A DNA stretch of 64,000 nucleotides, from contig NZ_CP080417.1 of assembly GCF_019457535.1 (NCBI RefSeq), positions 620,001 through 684,000 on the forward strand. Reading direction: 5' to 3'. Source of the DNA: Shewanella halotolerans. Lineage in GTDB: Bacteria > Pseudomonadota > Gammaproteobacteria > Enterobacterales > Shewanellaceae. The notes under the pieces are model-generated. The model was not told the DNA's origin. It was given only the letters and a program-made list of their open reading frames with translations, and ran no database searches. Position 1 is the first letter of the stretch, and each line of letters opens with the position of its first letter. The translations under genes were made by a program, and so were the position numbers. Below, piece after piece: positions 44,421-52,755 of this stretch.

Positions 44421-45440
44421 ATGTTAATTATCCGCCCAATACGATCGAGCGATTTCGATGCTTTGTATCAGATCGCCATCGAGTCAGGTCATGGATTCAC
44501 GTCTTTACCCGTCAATGAAGAACTATTAAGAAATAAGATTGCCCGCGTTGAGGCCTCGTTTGTTAAAGAGATCGAGAAGCCGTTCGATGAAGGCTATCTT
44601 ATGGTACTGGAAGACACAGAGACTGGCGAAGTGGTCGGTACCTGTGGACTCGAGGCCGCGGTCGGCATGGTCGATGCGTTTTACCACTACCGTCTGGGCA
44701 CAGAGGTCTACTATTCAGAGCAGATCGACGTGCGCAACGAGGTGGAAACCCTGACCCTGTGTCACGACTACACGGGCGCCGCCGAGCTATGTACCCTGTT
44801 TCTGCGTGACACCTACCGTAAGAACAACAACGGGCGCATGCTGTCTCGCAGCCGTTTCCTGTTCCTGGCACAGCACGCCGAACGCTTCGGCGACACAGTG
44901 ATCGCCGAGATGCGCGGTGAGAGCGACGCCGAGGGCAACTCGCCTTTCTACGGCTGGTTGCAGAAGAACTTTCTCGGCATCGACTTCGTGCAGGCCGACT
45001 ACCTATCGGGCCTGGGCCAGAAGGCCTTCATGGCCGAGATGATGCCGAAAAACAGCGTCTATGTCTGTCTGCTGCCCGAAGAGGCGCAGAAGGTGATCGG
45101 CGAGGTGCACACCAACACTCGTCCCGCACTCAACCTGCTGCAGGCAGAGGGCTTTAGATGCCGTGGCTATGTGGATATCTTCGACGGCGGTCCAACGGTC
45201 GAGTGTAATCTTAACGACATTCGGTCGGTGAGAGAGAGCCGTCTGTTGACGGTCAAGGTGGGCGAGATGCCTGTCTCGAGCAGCAGTTTTATTATCTCAA
45301 ATACTTTGTTAGCGGGTTACCGCGCCACCTCGGCCAACTTGATGGTCAGCGATGAAACCGACGAGGTGATCCTGTCACCCGAGCTCGCCGGTGCGCTGCT
45401 GGTGGCAGAAGGTGAACAGATCCGTGTCTTGGCAATGTAG
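44421..45440 (+). CDS. astA: Arginine N-succinyltransferase
   Basis: This 339-residue GNAT-related enzyme transfers succinyl from succinyl-CoA to arginine, the first AST step. The N-terminus MLIIRPIRSSDFDALYQIA is the family signature. SRSRFLFLAQHAERFGDTVIAEMRG, FYGWLQKNFLGIDF and LNLLQAEGFRC follow as in AstA. Ribosome site GTGAGGAG is seen. astD starts 6 bases after the stop. astB and astE are not in this window. Confidence 0.95.
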   Translation: MLIIRPIRSSDFDALYQIAIESGHGFTSLPVNEELLRNKIARVEASFVKEIEKPFDEGYLMVLEDTETGEVVGTCGLEAAVGMVDAFYHYRLGTEVYYSEQIDVRNEVETLTLCHDYTGAAELCTLFLRDTYRKNNNGRMLSRSRFLFLAQHAERFGDTVIAEMRGESDAEGNSPFYGWLQKNFLGIDFVQADYLSGLGQKAFMAEMMPKNSVYVCLLPEEAQKVIGEVHTNTRPALNLLQAEGFRCRGYVDIFDGGPTVECNLNDIRSVRESRLLTVKVGEMPVSSSSFIISNTLLAGYRATSANLMVSDETDEVILSPELAGALLVAEGEQIRVLAM

Positions 45441-45446
45441 GAATAT

Positions 45447-46910
45447 ATGATGAGTCAATTTATTAACGGCCAGTGGGTTGCCGGTCTGGGACACGACGTG
45501 GTCTCGAAGAACCCAGCAAATCAAGAAGTGATCTGGGAAAGCAAGACGGCGACCCCAGAGCAGGTTAACGCAGCAGTAGAGGCGGCGCGTGCCGCTCAGT
45601 TCGACTGGTTCATGCTGGGCTTCGATGCCCGCCTGGCGATTGTCGAAGCCTATCGCGACCAGCTCGAGGCTCACAAGGGCGATATCGCCGAGGTGATCGC
45701 TCAGGAAACCGGTAAGCCACAGTGGGAAACCGCCACCGAAGCGGGGGCTATGATCGGCAAGATCGGCCTGTCGGTAGCTGCTTACCATAAGCGTACCGGC
45801 ACCTCAGAAAACGACACCCCTGCCGGCCGCGCCGTGCTGCGTCACAAGCCACACGGCGTGGTGGCGGTATTTGGTCCCTACAACTTCCCGGGCCACCTGC
45901 CGAACGGTCATATCGTCCCAGCACTGCTTGCGGGTAACACAGTTGTGTTCAAGCCATCTGAACTCACCCCTAAGACGGCCGAGCTGATGCTCAAGCTGTG
46001 GGAGAAGGCGGGTCTGCCGGCTGGCGTGATCAACCTGGTTCAAGGCGAAGTGGAAACCGGCAAGGCGCTGGCGTCACATCCGCAGATCGACGGCCTCTTC
46101 TTCACCGGTAGCTCTCGCACCGGCCACATCCTGCACCAGCAATACGCGGGTCATCCGGGTAAGATCCTGGCGCTGGAGATGGGCGGCAACAACCCGCTGA
46201 TCATCAAGGGCGTTAAAGACACCCTGGCGGCGGTTCACGACATCATTCAGTCGGCCTATATCTCATCGGGTCAACGCTGCACCTGTGCCCGTCGTCTCTA
46301 TGTGGAGAAGGGCGCCGAAGGCGATGCCCTGCTGGCTAAGCTGGCCGAGGCGGTTAAGCAGATCAAGGTAGGTCCTTGGAACGCGCAGCCACAGCCATTC
46401 ATGGGCTCTATGATCTCTGAGGCCGCAGCCAAAGGCATGGTGGAAGCTCAGCGTAACCTGATCAACCTGGGCGGTACACCGCTGGTTGAGCTTAAGCATC
46501 TGGAAGCCGGTACCGGCCTGGTATCACCCGGTCTTATCGATGTGACTCAGGTGATCGAGCTGCCAGACGAAGAGTACTTCGGCCCACTGCTGCAGGTGGT
46601 GCGCTACACAGACTTCGACGAGGCGATCAAGCTGGCGAACGACACCCGCTATGGCCTCTCTGCCGGTATCCTGGCGGACAGCCGCGAAGACTACGACTAC
46701 TTCCTGGCGCGTATTCGTGCGGGTATCGTCAACTGGAACAAGCAGATCACAGGCGCATCAGGTTCGGCACCTTTTGGTGGTGTTGGCGCCTCGGGTAACC
46801 ACAGGGCGAGCGCCTTCTATGCCGCCGACTACTGTGCCTATCCGGTCGCTTCGGTCGAGGCCGATGCCCTGGCCATGCCTGCCAGCCTGAGTCCGGGTCT
46901 GACCCTTTAG
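45447..46910 (+). CDS. astD: N-succinylglutamate 5-semialdehyde dehydrogenase
   Basis: A 487-residue NAD-dependent aldehyde dehydrogenase for the fourth AST step. The catalytic Cys is in SSGQRCTCARR and the general-base Glu in LALEMGGNNP. FTGSSRTG is the NAD-binding turn. ATG occurs twice at the start (MMSQF). It follows astA by 6 bases. A large-loop stem at 46920-46952 marks its end. Confidence 0.95.
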   Translation: MMSQFINGQWVAGLGHDVVSKNPANQEVIWESKTATPEQVNAAVEAARAAQFDWFMLGFDARLAIVEAYRDQLEAHKGDIAEVIAQETGKPQWETATEAGAMIGKIGLSVAAYHKRTGTSENDTPAGRAVLRHKPHGVVAVFGPYNFPGHLPNGHIVPALLAGNTVVFKPSELTPKTAELMLKLWEKAGLPAGVINLVQGEVETGKALASHPQIDGLFFTGSSRTGHILHQQYAGHPGKILALEMGGNNPLIIKGVKDTLAAVHDIIQSAYISSGQRCTCARRLYVEKGAEGDALLAKLAEAVKQIKVGPWNAQPQPFMGSMISEAAAKGMVEAQRNLINLGGTPLVELKHLEAGTGLVSPGLIDVTQVIELPDEEYFGPLLQVVRYTDFDEAIKLANDTRYGLSAGILADSREDYDYFLARIRAGIVNWNKQITGASGSAPFGGVGASGNHRASAFYAADYCAYPVASVEADALAMPASLSPGLTL

Positions 46911-46919
46911 TAAACAAGC

Positions 46920-46952
46920 ATGGGAGTGGGCGTCTTGTCTGCTCCCATTTTT
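46920..46952 (+). terminator. Possible rho-independent terminator after astD
   Basis: ATGGGAG and CTCCCAT form a 7-bp stem around a 15-base loop, followed by TTTTTAT. The long loop makes it weaker than the others. Confidence 0.6.
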
Positions 46953-47050
46953 ATAGGCGTACACGAAAAATCTCGTTGTACTTATATCGTGAAAACAAAC
47001 AAACCGGCGCGATAACGACCGGTAACACGATGATGTTAAGGAAGAAATTG

Positions 47051-47851
47051 ATGCATACCGATGTAAACCAGCTATTTGCCGCCCTATGGGACGACTATGT
47101 TGAAATGACCCCCTCAGCCGCCAAGGTACACCAGCTATTGGCCAAGGGTGAGACCATCATCAACGATCATATCGCCCTACGTACTTTCAACATTGCCAAG
47201 GTGAATCTGAGCGTTCTGGCGAAGCATTTCGAGTCTCTGGGCTATGTGGCCTGTGGCGACTACGACTTCGAAGCTAAGAAGCTTAAGGCCAAGCACTTCG
47301 AGCATCCGGATCCAACTCAGCCTAAGGTGTTTATCTCTGAGCTGATGGTCGAAGCCTTCAGCCCTGAGCTGCAAGCCATAGTTCATGGCCTGGTAGAGCA
47401 GGTGGATGAAGCCGCGACTACCGCGGATAACTTCCTCTACTCTGGCCGTCACTGGGAGCTGGACTACGCGACCTACGAGCAGCTACTGGCCGAGAGCGAG
47501 TACGCGGCGTGGGTAGCGGCCTTCGGTTACCGCGCAAACCACTTTACCGTGTCGATCAACCACCTACCTGGATACAACACTATCTTAGAGGTGAACGAGA
47601 CCCTGAAGCAGGGTGATTTCGTACTGAACAGTGTCGGCGGCGAGGTAAAAGGGTCGGCTGATGTCTTGCTAGAGCAGTCATCGACCATGGCCGACAAGGT
47701 CAATGTGGCCTTTAAAGACGTCCAGAAGACGATTCCAAGCTGTTTCTACGAGTTTGCCTTGCGCTACCCTAAGGCTGACGGCGAGCTTTACACAGGCTTC
47801 GTGGCGGCCTCTGCGGATAAGATCTTCGAGAGCACCAACAACGCAGGTTAA
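47051..47851 (+). CDS. DUF1338 domain protein (2-oxoadipate dioxygenase/decarboxylase-like)
   Basis: A 266-residue protein of the DUF1338 family. Larger members (HglS/YdcJ, about 450 residues) are non-heme iron enzymes turning 2-oxoadipate into 2-hydroxyglutarate. This short form keeps likely metal-binding residues in INDHIALRTF, SGRHWEL and the NHFTVSINHLPGYNTILEVNE segment. I start it at the ATG at 47051, with AAGGAAG upstream; a longer frame from 46976 lacks a ribosome site. Position after astD suggests a role in amino-acid catabolism; the reaction is not known. Confidence 0.75.
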   Translation: MHTDVNQLFAALWDDYVEMTPSAAKVHQLLAKGETIINDHIALRTFNIAKVNLSVLAKHFESLGYVACGDYDFEAKKLKAKHFEHPDPTQPKVFISELMVEAFSPELQAIVHGLVEQVDEAATTADNFLYSGRHWELDYATYEQLLAESEYAAWVAAFGYRANHFTVSINHLPGYNTILEVNETLKQGDFVLNSVGGEVKGSADVLLEQSSTMADKVNVAFKDVQKTIPSCFYEFALRYPKADGELYTGFVAASADKIFESTNNAG

Positions 47852-47874
47852 TCCTGGGGTGAATCTCAGACAGT

Positions 47875-47904
47875 AAAAAGCCGATGCACTGCATCGGCTT
47901 TTTT
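47875..47904 (+). terminator. Rho-independent terminator after the DUF1338 gene
   Basis: AAAAAGCCGATGCA-CTGCATCGGCTTTTTT is a near-perfect GC-containing stem with a T-run. Confidence 0.93.
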
Positions 47905-47940
47905 GTGGGCCAATGGGTTGTTTTAACAGGGTCTCGAAAG

Positions 47941-48024
47941 CTATCCCTTAAAGCCTATCCCTTAAAGCCTATCCCTTAAAACGTATCCTTTAGAGCCTAT
48001 CCCTTAAAATTTATCCTTTAAAGC
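47941..48024. repeat. 14-bp tandem repeat (six units) spanning the end of the sensor kinase gene
   Basis: Six 14-base units based on CTATCCCTTAAAGC run from 47941 to 48024, with one to four changes per unit. The last unit contains the stop codon and the final Phe-Lys-Gly codons of the minus-strand kinase gene; the rest is outside the gene. Read on the gene strand the unit is GCTTTAAGGGATAG and carries stop codons. Confidence 0.85.
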
Positions 48025-49342
48025 CAAGGGTGATCTTCAGTCCGCCCAGCTGCTGGCTGTGCTCGAAGGCTAGGCTTATCTCATATTGCTCGGCAATATC
48101 CTTGACGATAGAGAGCCCAAGGCCATGGCCCATGATCGCCTCGTCCAGGCGCTTGCCCCTCTGGGTCAGCAGGCTGAGGGCCTCGTCGGCGACCCCCGGG
48201 CCATCATCTTCTATGGTCAGTAAGATCTGCTCGTCGGCTTGCGTCGTCGACACCGCCACTTTGCTGTCAGCCCACTTGAAGGCGTTGTCCAGCAGGTTGC
48301 CGATAAGCTCCATGCCATCTTCGCGGTGAATAGGCAGGCGGCTTAAGCCCTCGTCCAGGCTAAACTCGCAGGCGATCGCCTTGTGGCCGTGAACCTTAGT
48401 GAGGGTCTGGGCCAGATCCTGTAGATCTTTGGGTAGCTGCATCTGCGCCGCGGGCAGCATGTCGCCGGTAATTCGTGCCGCCGCCAACTTGCGCTCTATC
48501 ATCTTGTGGATCTGATCCAGCTGGCTCTGCATGGCGCTGGCGGCCTCGGGATCTTTTAGTCCCAGCACCTCAACCTGCTGCTGCATCACCGCCAGCGGTG
48601 TCTTGAGGCCATGGCTGAGGTTGCCCAGGTTGTTGCGGCTGCGCTCCATCTGCTTGCTCGAGTATTGCAACAATTCGTTATAGGTCTGTGCCAAGGGCGC
48701 CAGCTCTGGTGGGATCTTGCTGGTGTCCAGCGCGGTGATCTCCCCCTCTCTGAGCTTCATCAGCGCCCGCTGCATGTCGTTGATCGGTTTGAAGGATTGC
48801 CTTAGCAGAATGAAGATTCCCGCTACCATGGCAAGCAGCATGGCCAGGTTGACCGACAGCTTAGTACCATAGACTTGGGAGAATACCTGGCGGCCGATAC
48901 TGAGATCCTGGGCGACCGTGAGCGTCGCCTGTACCTTGGCATCGGCGCTGCTCAGCCCCAGGGAGAGAAGCTGAATATCGTGATTCTGTGGCCCCTTGGT
49001 CTGCCATACCCGGGTTTGGCCCTTGGAGAGAGGTTCTATCTCCAGGCGTTGATCCCACAGGGAGCGGGATCTCAGCTCGATATCTTTGAGGTTGAGTTGG
49101 TAGTAGCGCCCTGAGTAGACGGGCTTGTAGAAGTTGGAGACCTGGTTGGGGTCTATGCTGATGTCGCCGTTGTCGAACTGAATCGCCAGTAACACCTGCT
49201 CTAAATCCTCTTCGAGGCGGTCGATGATCGAGTCGTGAAACGCCTGGCGCAACATGGACTCGAAGATGACGATCGCCACGAAGGTGGAGATGATGACTAA
49301 GGCCGACAGCCAGAGGCTGAGCTTAGTGCGGATCGATATCAT
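48011..49342 (-). CDS. Sensor histidine kinase, PhoQ-like
   Basis: A 443-residue inner-membrane kinase. It has TM1 (about 10-28), a periplasmic sensor (about 29-163, with an EEDLEQ acidic patch), TM2 (about 164-181), a HAMP-like linker, and a phosphoacceptor His244 in NLSHGLKTPLAV, the form found in PhoQ. The ATPase part has N (ELIGNLLDNAFKWA), DDGPG and GHGLGLSIV. Its ATG overlaps the response regulator stop by four bases. The signal is unknown; PhoQ relatives sense divalent cations and antimicrobial peptides. Confidence 0.9.
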   Translation of the reverse strand: MISIRTKLSLWLSALVIISTFVAIVIFESMLRQAFHDSIIDRLEEDLEQVLLAIQFDNGDISIDPNQVSNFYKPVYSGRYYQLNLKDIELRSRSLWDQRLEIEPLSKGQTRVWQTKGPQNHDIQLLSLGLSSADAKVQATLTVAQDLSIGRQVFSQVYGTKLSVNLAMLLAMVAGIFILLRQSFKPINDMQRALMKLREGEITALDTSKIPPELAPLAQTYNELLQYSSKQMERSRNNLGNLSHGLKTPLAVMQQQVEVLGLKDPEAASAMQSQLDQIHKMIERKLAAARITGDMLPAAQMQLPKDLQDLAQTLTKVHGHKAIACEFSLDEGLSRLPIHREDGMELIGNLLDNAFKWADSKVAVSTTQADEQILLTIEDDGPGVADEALSLLTQRGKRLDEAIMGHGLGLSIVKDIAEQYEISLAFEHSQQLGGLKITLGFKG

Positions 49343-50013
49343 GGCTTGAGGCCGTGGAAGATGTAGCCCTGTCCCCTGCGGGTCTCGATGGCCGTCTTAC
49401 CCAGCTTCTTACGCAGGTGGGTCACATAGACCTCCACCACGTTACTCTCCTTCTCGTCGTCAAACTGATACAGCTTGTCGGTCAGTTGCGCCTTGGAGAG
49501 CAGTTTCTTGGGCGACATGAGGAAGATCTTCAGCAGGCGAAACTCCATGGCGGTGAGTTCGAACTGCTGCTCGCCAACGGTGACGCTCTGCTGGCTCTCG
49601 TCCAGGGTGACTCCCTCGAAGCTCAGCTCCTTGGTGGGGCTGTTGGTCTTGCCGTGGGCACGATTGATCAGGGCGTGAATGCGCGCCAGCAGCTCTTGGC
49701 TGTGGAAGGGCTTACCCAGGTAATCGTCGGCACCGGCGTTGAAGCCTTCGACCTTCTCGTGCCATTGACTACGGGCGGTGAGCATGATCACCGGCGTGTC
49801 TATGCCCTGGTTACGCCAGGTCTCCAGCAGCTGCAGGCCGTTGCCGTCGGGCAGGCCGATATCCAGGATGACACAATCATAATGGGTTTCTTTGATCAGG
49901 TAGTCGGCTTCGGCGGCTCTGTCGGTGACATCTGTGACATAGCCGGCCTGCTTCAGCTGTTTGGCAAGCTCATCGACCAGTAGGGTGTTGTCTTCAACCA
50001 GCAGCAATTTCAT
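49339..50013 (-). CDS. OmpR-family response regulator (PhoP/QseB-like)
   Basis: A 224-residue regulator. The receiver domain (1-115) has the acidic pair Glu7/Asp8, phospho-acceptor Asp51 (VILDIGLPDGNG), Thr in MLTARS and Lys in GKPFHS. The winged-helix DNA-binding domain (about 125-222) has ELTAMEFRLLKIF and the recognition helix VVEVYVTHLRKKLG. It is encoded before and overlaps the sensor kinase, which is its likely partner. Confidence 0.92.
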   Translation of the reverse strand: MKLLLVEDNTLLVDELAKQLKQAGYVTDVTDRAAEADYLIKETHYDCVILDIGLPDGNGLQLLETWRNQGIDTPVIMLTARSQWHEKVEGFNAGADDYLGKPFHSQELLARIHALINRAHGKTNSPTKELSFEGVTLDESQQSVTVGEQQFELTAMEFRLLKIFLMSPKKLLSKAQLTDKLYQFDDEKESNVVEVYVTHLRKKLGKTAIETRRGQGYIFHGLKP

Positions 50014-50123
50014 CGTTTTTCTCTACCTTAGCGCGGCAGGCGCTTCTGTCTACATGAAGGCGGCCGAGTCGCATCGACCTGAATTGATAATACACTTTTT
50101 CACCCTAAGCGGATATTTCGGCG

Positions 50124-50462
50124 CTAGTTTTTGTGCGGTACGCAGGCCTGGGGCAGGGGCTTGTTGGCGCTGTGACGGCCGGTGGTGGCGTCGATATCCA
50201 GGGAGATCAGCTCGCCATTGGCCAATTTGATCTGCAGATCGTAGCGCCAGTGGCCCTGGGCATGAAACAGGTGGGCGTCCACCAGTTTGCCATCGCAGTA
50301 GCCCTGTACCTGGCTGAGGGTGAGATCGAGAGAGAGGATTTTGCCTTCGCTGACCAGCTCTTGGGCCTGGTTGTGCTCCAGTTCGATAACGGCGGTCGCG
50401 GCAGGACTGAGCAGTGAGCAGACACTAAGCAGTAAGGTGCTGATAACGGCGGTCGGTTTCAC
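50124..50462 (-). CDS. PepSY domain-containing exported protein
   Basis: A 112-residue protein with a signal peptide (about 1-23, ending AATA) and one PepSY domain. Typical parts are EHNQAQELVSEGKILSLDLTLSQV and YDLQIKLANGELISLDIDATTG. PepSY genes often lie next to envelope-sensing two-component systems, as here. The start is GTG at 50462. The crp terminator ends only about 11 bases upstream, so expression needs read-through or a promoter inside it. It lies 110 bases before the response regulator on the same strand. Confidence 0.83.
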   Translation of the reverse strand: MKPTAVISTLLLSVCSLLSPAATAVIELEHNQAQELVSEGKILSLDLTLSQVQGYCDGKLVDAHLFHAQGHWRYDLQIKLANGELISLDIDATTGRHSANKPLPQACVPHKN

Positions 50463-50473
50463 TGAGGCTGTCC

Positions 50474-50505
50474 TAAAAAAATGGCCTGACTAAGGAGTCA
50501 GGCCA
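50474..50505 (-). terminator. Rho-independent terminator after crp
   Basis: On the minus strand TGGCCTGACT-CCTT-AGTCAGGCCA forms a perfect 10-bp stem, followed by TTTTTTTAGGA. The AGGA right after the T-run is the only ribosome-site-like sequence for the PepSY gene. Confidence 0.92.
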
Positions 50506-50543
50506 CTTTAACTAAGATCCATTAAATCTAACTTAATGCTAGC

Positions 50544-51179
50544 TTAGCGGGTACCGTAAACCACGATAGTTTTGCCGTGTGCTTGGATCAGATTCTGCTC
50601 TTCAAGCATCTTGAGGATACGGCCCACGGTTTCGCGAGAACAACCCACGATCTGACCAATCTCTTGGCGAGTGATCTTGATCTGCATGCCGTCTGGATGG
50701 GTCATGGCGTCTGGTTGCTTAGCCAGGTGCAGTAGCGTCTGTGCGATGCGACCGGCAACGTCCAGGAAGGCAAGGTCGCCCACTTTCTGGCTGGTGCTTT
50801 GCAGACGGTAAGCCATCTGAGAAGAGAGCTTCATCAGGATCTCAGGGTTAACCTGGATCAGCTGCTTAAATTTCTTGTAAGAGATCTCAGCGATTTCACA
50901 GGCTTGCTTGGCACGAACCCAAGCGGTACGCTCGGCTTGCTCTTCAAACAGACCCAATTCACCGATGAAGTCACCTTGGTTCAGGTAAGAGAGGATCATC
51001 TCTTTGCCTTCTTCATCTTTAATCAAGACGGCAACAGAACCCTTCACTATGTAGTACAGCGTGTCAGAGTCTTCACCCGCATGGATCAGAGTGCTTTTGG
51101 CTGGGTACTTATGAATGTGACAGTGTGATAAAAACCATTCCAACGTTGGATCAGGTTTAGGCTTACCAATCAGAGCCAT
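50544..51179 (-). CDS. crp: cAMP receptor protein (catabolite activator)
   Basis: A 211-residue global regulator. The cAMP-binding beta-roll (about 15-120) has GSVAVLIKDEEGKEMILSYLNQGDFIGELGLF, followed by the dimer helix. The helix-turn-helix is TRQEIGQIVGCSRETVGRILKMLEEQ-like at about residues 168-193. In Shewanella CRP governs anaerobic respiration as well as carbon use. cpdA elsewhere in the window degrades its ligand. Confidence 0.96.
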   Translation of the reverse strand: MALIGKPKPDPTLEWFLSHCHIHKYPAKSTLIHAGEDSDTLYYIVKGSVAVLIKDEEGKEMILSYLNQGDFIGELGLFEEQAERTAWVRAKQACEIAEISYKKFKQLIQVNPEILMKLSSQMAYRLQSTSQKVGDLAFLDVAGRIAQTLLHLAKQPDAMTHPDGMQIKITRQEIGQIVGCSRETVGRILKMLEEQNLIQAHGKTIVVYGTR

Positions 51180-51623
51180 GCCTATGTTCCTCGACTGATT
51201 AATGTAAATACAAGAATATGCTAAATAAGCAGATTACGTCAATTAAGGCCAAAAAACCTCGTCAGAGATCAAATTATTGCAATAAGTATGCAGCCGGTAA
51301 CGTAATTTACTTTGCTGTCAATAGTGGGAGTTCATTTTGATACATTAGTAATATATGTCAACTAATACCGTAATCGGGCCAGTTTATTTGGCCGACAATG
51401 TTGCCCATATCACATCTGCCTAGGTGCTTATTGTCCGCCCAGGAGATAACACCTGTGATTTTCATGCAGTAAAACACGGTTTTTACTCGACTTGGCGGGG
51501 GGATTATTGATAGTGTTAGTCTCTGCGCCGCCGAATATTATTCGGGCCTGGGCAGCTCAAAGTTGTGGCTATTTCGTGTCGTCTCCCTAGATGACACGAA
51601 CTGGTGAAGGAGAGTTCTGAATC
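51180..51623. other. Intergenic region between divergent crp and the Sel1-repeat gene
   Basis: About 440 bases, AT-rich near crp, without a credible reading frame. It must hold both promoters. A GGCCA/TGGCC inverted repeat lies near 51377-51395. An 11-bp inverted repeat near the Sel1 gene is listed separately. Confidence 0.55.
51573..51600 (+). promoter_or_regulatory. Inverted repeat directly upstream of the Sel1-repeat gene
   Basis: TTCGTGTCGTC-TCCCTA-GATGACACGAA pairs over 11 bp with one G-T wobble. It ends six bases before AAGGAG of the gene at 51624. It may be a leader hairpin or an operator. Confidence 0.6.
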
Positions 51624-52403
51624 GTGACAAAGCATGTTTGGAAATTGGCCGCAGGCCTACTGGCCCTGTTTGCCGTGCAGCAGCCTGCCCTGGCATTTTC
51701 TGTGCCCGCCACCGAAGCGGCGGCGCCAGCCAGTAAGTTGGCCCATATTCAGCTAAAAGCCAGCCAAGGCGAGTCTGAGGCGCAATTTCTTCTCGGTTTG
51801 ATGTATCTCTCCGGCCGTTTTGTTAGTCCGGATCCTCAGCTGGGTGCCAGCTGGGTCGAACGCGCCGCCGAGACAGGCCACAAGAAGGCGGCTCAGACCA
51901 TAGCGGATCTGGCCTTCGACGGTAAGATCATTCCTCGCGATCTGGCCCTGGCCGAACGTTGGTATCTGAGCCTGGCGAGCGAGCAGGACAAGTGGGCCCA
52001 ATTCCGTTTAGGCTTCATCTATGCCGCCGGCGGTAACGGTGTGGCGCGCAACTGTGGTAAGGCGGTCGATAACTTCATGGCGGTGGGCGATGAGATCTCC
52101 CTGGGCAACGTTGTGTGGATCCTCTCTACCTGTCCAGAGGCCAAGTATCGTGACGGCGGTAAGGCCCTGGCCATAGGCAAGGGGCTGGTCGAGGCCAACA
52201 AACAAGACCCGACCAACTTGGATAACCTGGCGGCAGCCTATGCCGAGATTGGCGATTACAGCTCGGCGGTGGATCTGCAGAAGCAGGCGATTAAGGCGCT
52301 CAAGCAGACGGCCGAGTTCGATAAGTCAGATGAATTTGAATTAAGGTTGGAAAACTATCGCCAACAGAAGCCCTATCGTGAAGTGGTACCGCTGTCACAG
52401 TAG
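51624..52403 (+). CDS. Exported Sel1/tetratricopeptide-repeat protein
   Basis: A 259-residue protein with a signal peptide (about 1-24, ending ALA). Two to three Sel1-like repeats follow (SEAQFLLGLMYLSGRFV, HKKAAQTIADLAFDGKIIPRD, AQFRLGFIYAAGGNGV), then a TPR-like helix pair (LDNLAAAYAEIGDYSSAVDLQKQAIKALKQ). Such proteins are scaffolds; no enzyme motif is present. The start is GTG at 51624 with GAAGGAG at 51606-51612. A terminator lies at 52443-52467. Confidence 0.82.
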   Translation: MTKHVWKLAAGLLALFAVQQPALAFSVPATEAAAPASKLAHIQLKASQGESEAQFLLGLMYLSGRFVSPDPQLGASWVERAAETGHKKAAQTIADLAFDGKIIPRDLALAERWYLSLASEQDKWAQFRLGFIYAAGGNGVARNCGKAVDNFMAVGDEISLGNVVWILSTCPEAKYRDGGKALAIGKGLVEANKQDPTNLDNLAAAYAEIGDYSSAVDLQKQAIKALKQTAEFDKSDEFELRLENYRQQKPYREVVPLSQ

Positions 52404-52442
52404 CTTTTACGCCAGTAAATACCGGTTTCCTAAAGATTAAGA

Positions 52443-52467
52443 CGTCGACTCGGGTCGGCGTTTTTTT
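52443..52467 (+). terminator. Rho-independent terminator after the Sel1-repeat gene
   Basis: CGTCGAC-TCGG-GTCGGCG forms a 7-bp stem with one wobble, followed by seven T. Confidence 0.85.
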
Positions 52468-52755
52468 ATGCCTGAACGCTTTATGCTCGAAGCATGAGTC
52501 TTGAAATCTTTAAGCTTGAAATGGTTAGGAAGGTAACGCAGGGAAATTAATGCAGAGTGGCGTGCAAGATGAGGTGTCGGGACGCTAGCATACTCGAGGA
52601 AGCAAACAGATCAAGATGGGGGAATTCACTCCCAAGAGTATACTAACTATCAGTCTTTCGCCTGAAATCCCGATAGCCAGCATTGTATGTGAGCAGACTT
52701 AAATAAAGCTTAAGCGAATCTATCTCTGACTGAAGCTGGCGCGAGCGGTGATAAT
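52468..52755. other. Non-coding stretch between convergent Sel1-repeat and prkB genes
   Basis: About 290 bases with no credible gene and no structure I recognise beyond the terminator on its left. Confidence 0.5.

Noticed and set aside
49354..49983. 209-codon open frame on the plus strand
   Set aside because: Antisense to the response regulator with complete receiver and DNA-binding motifs.
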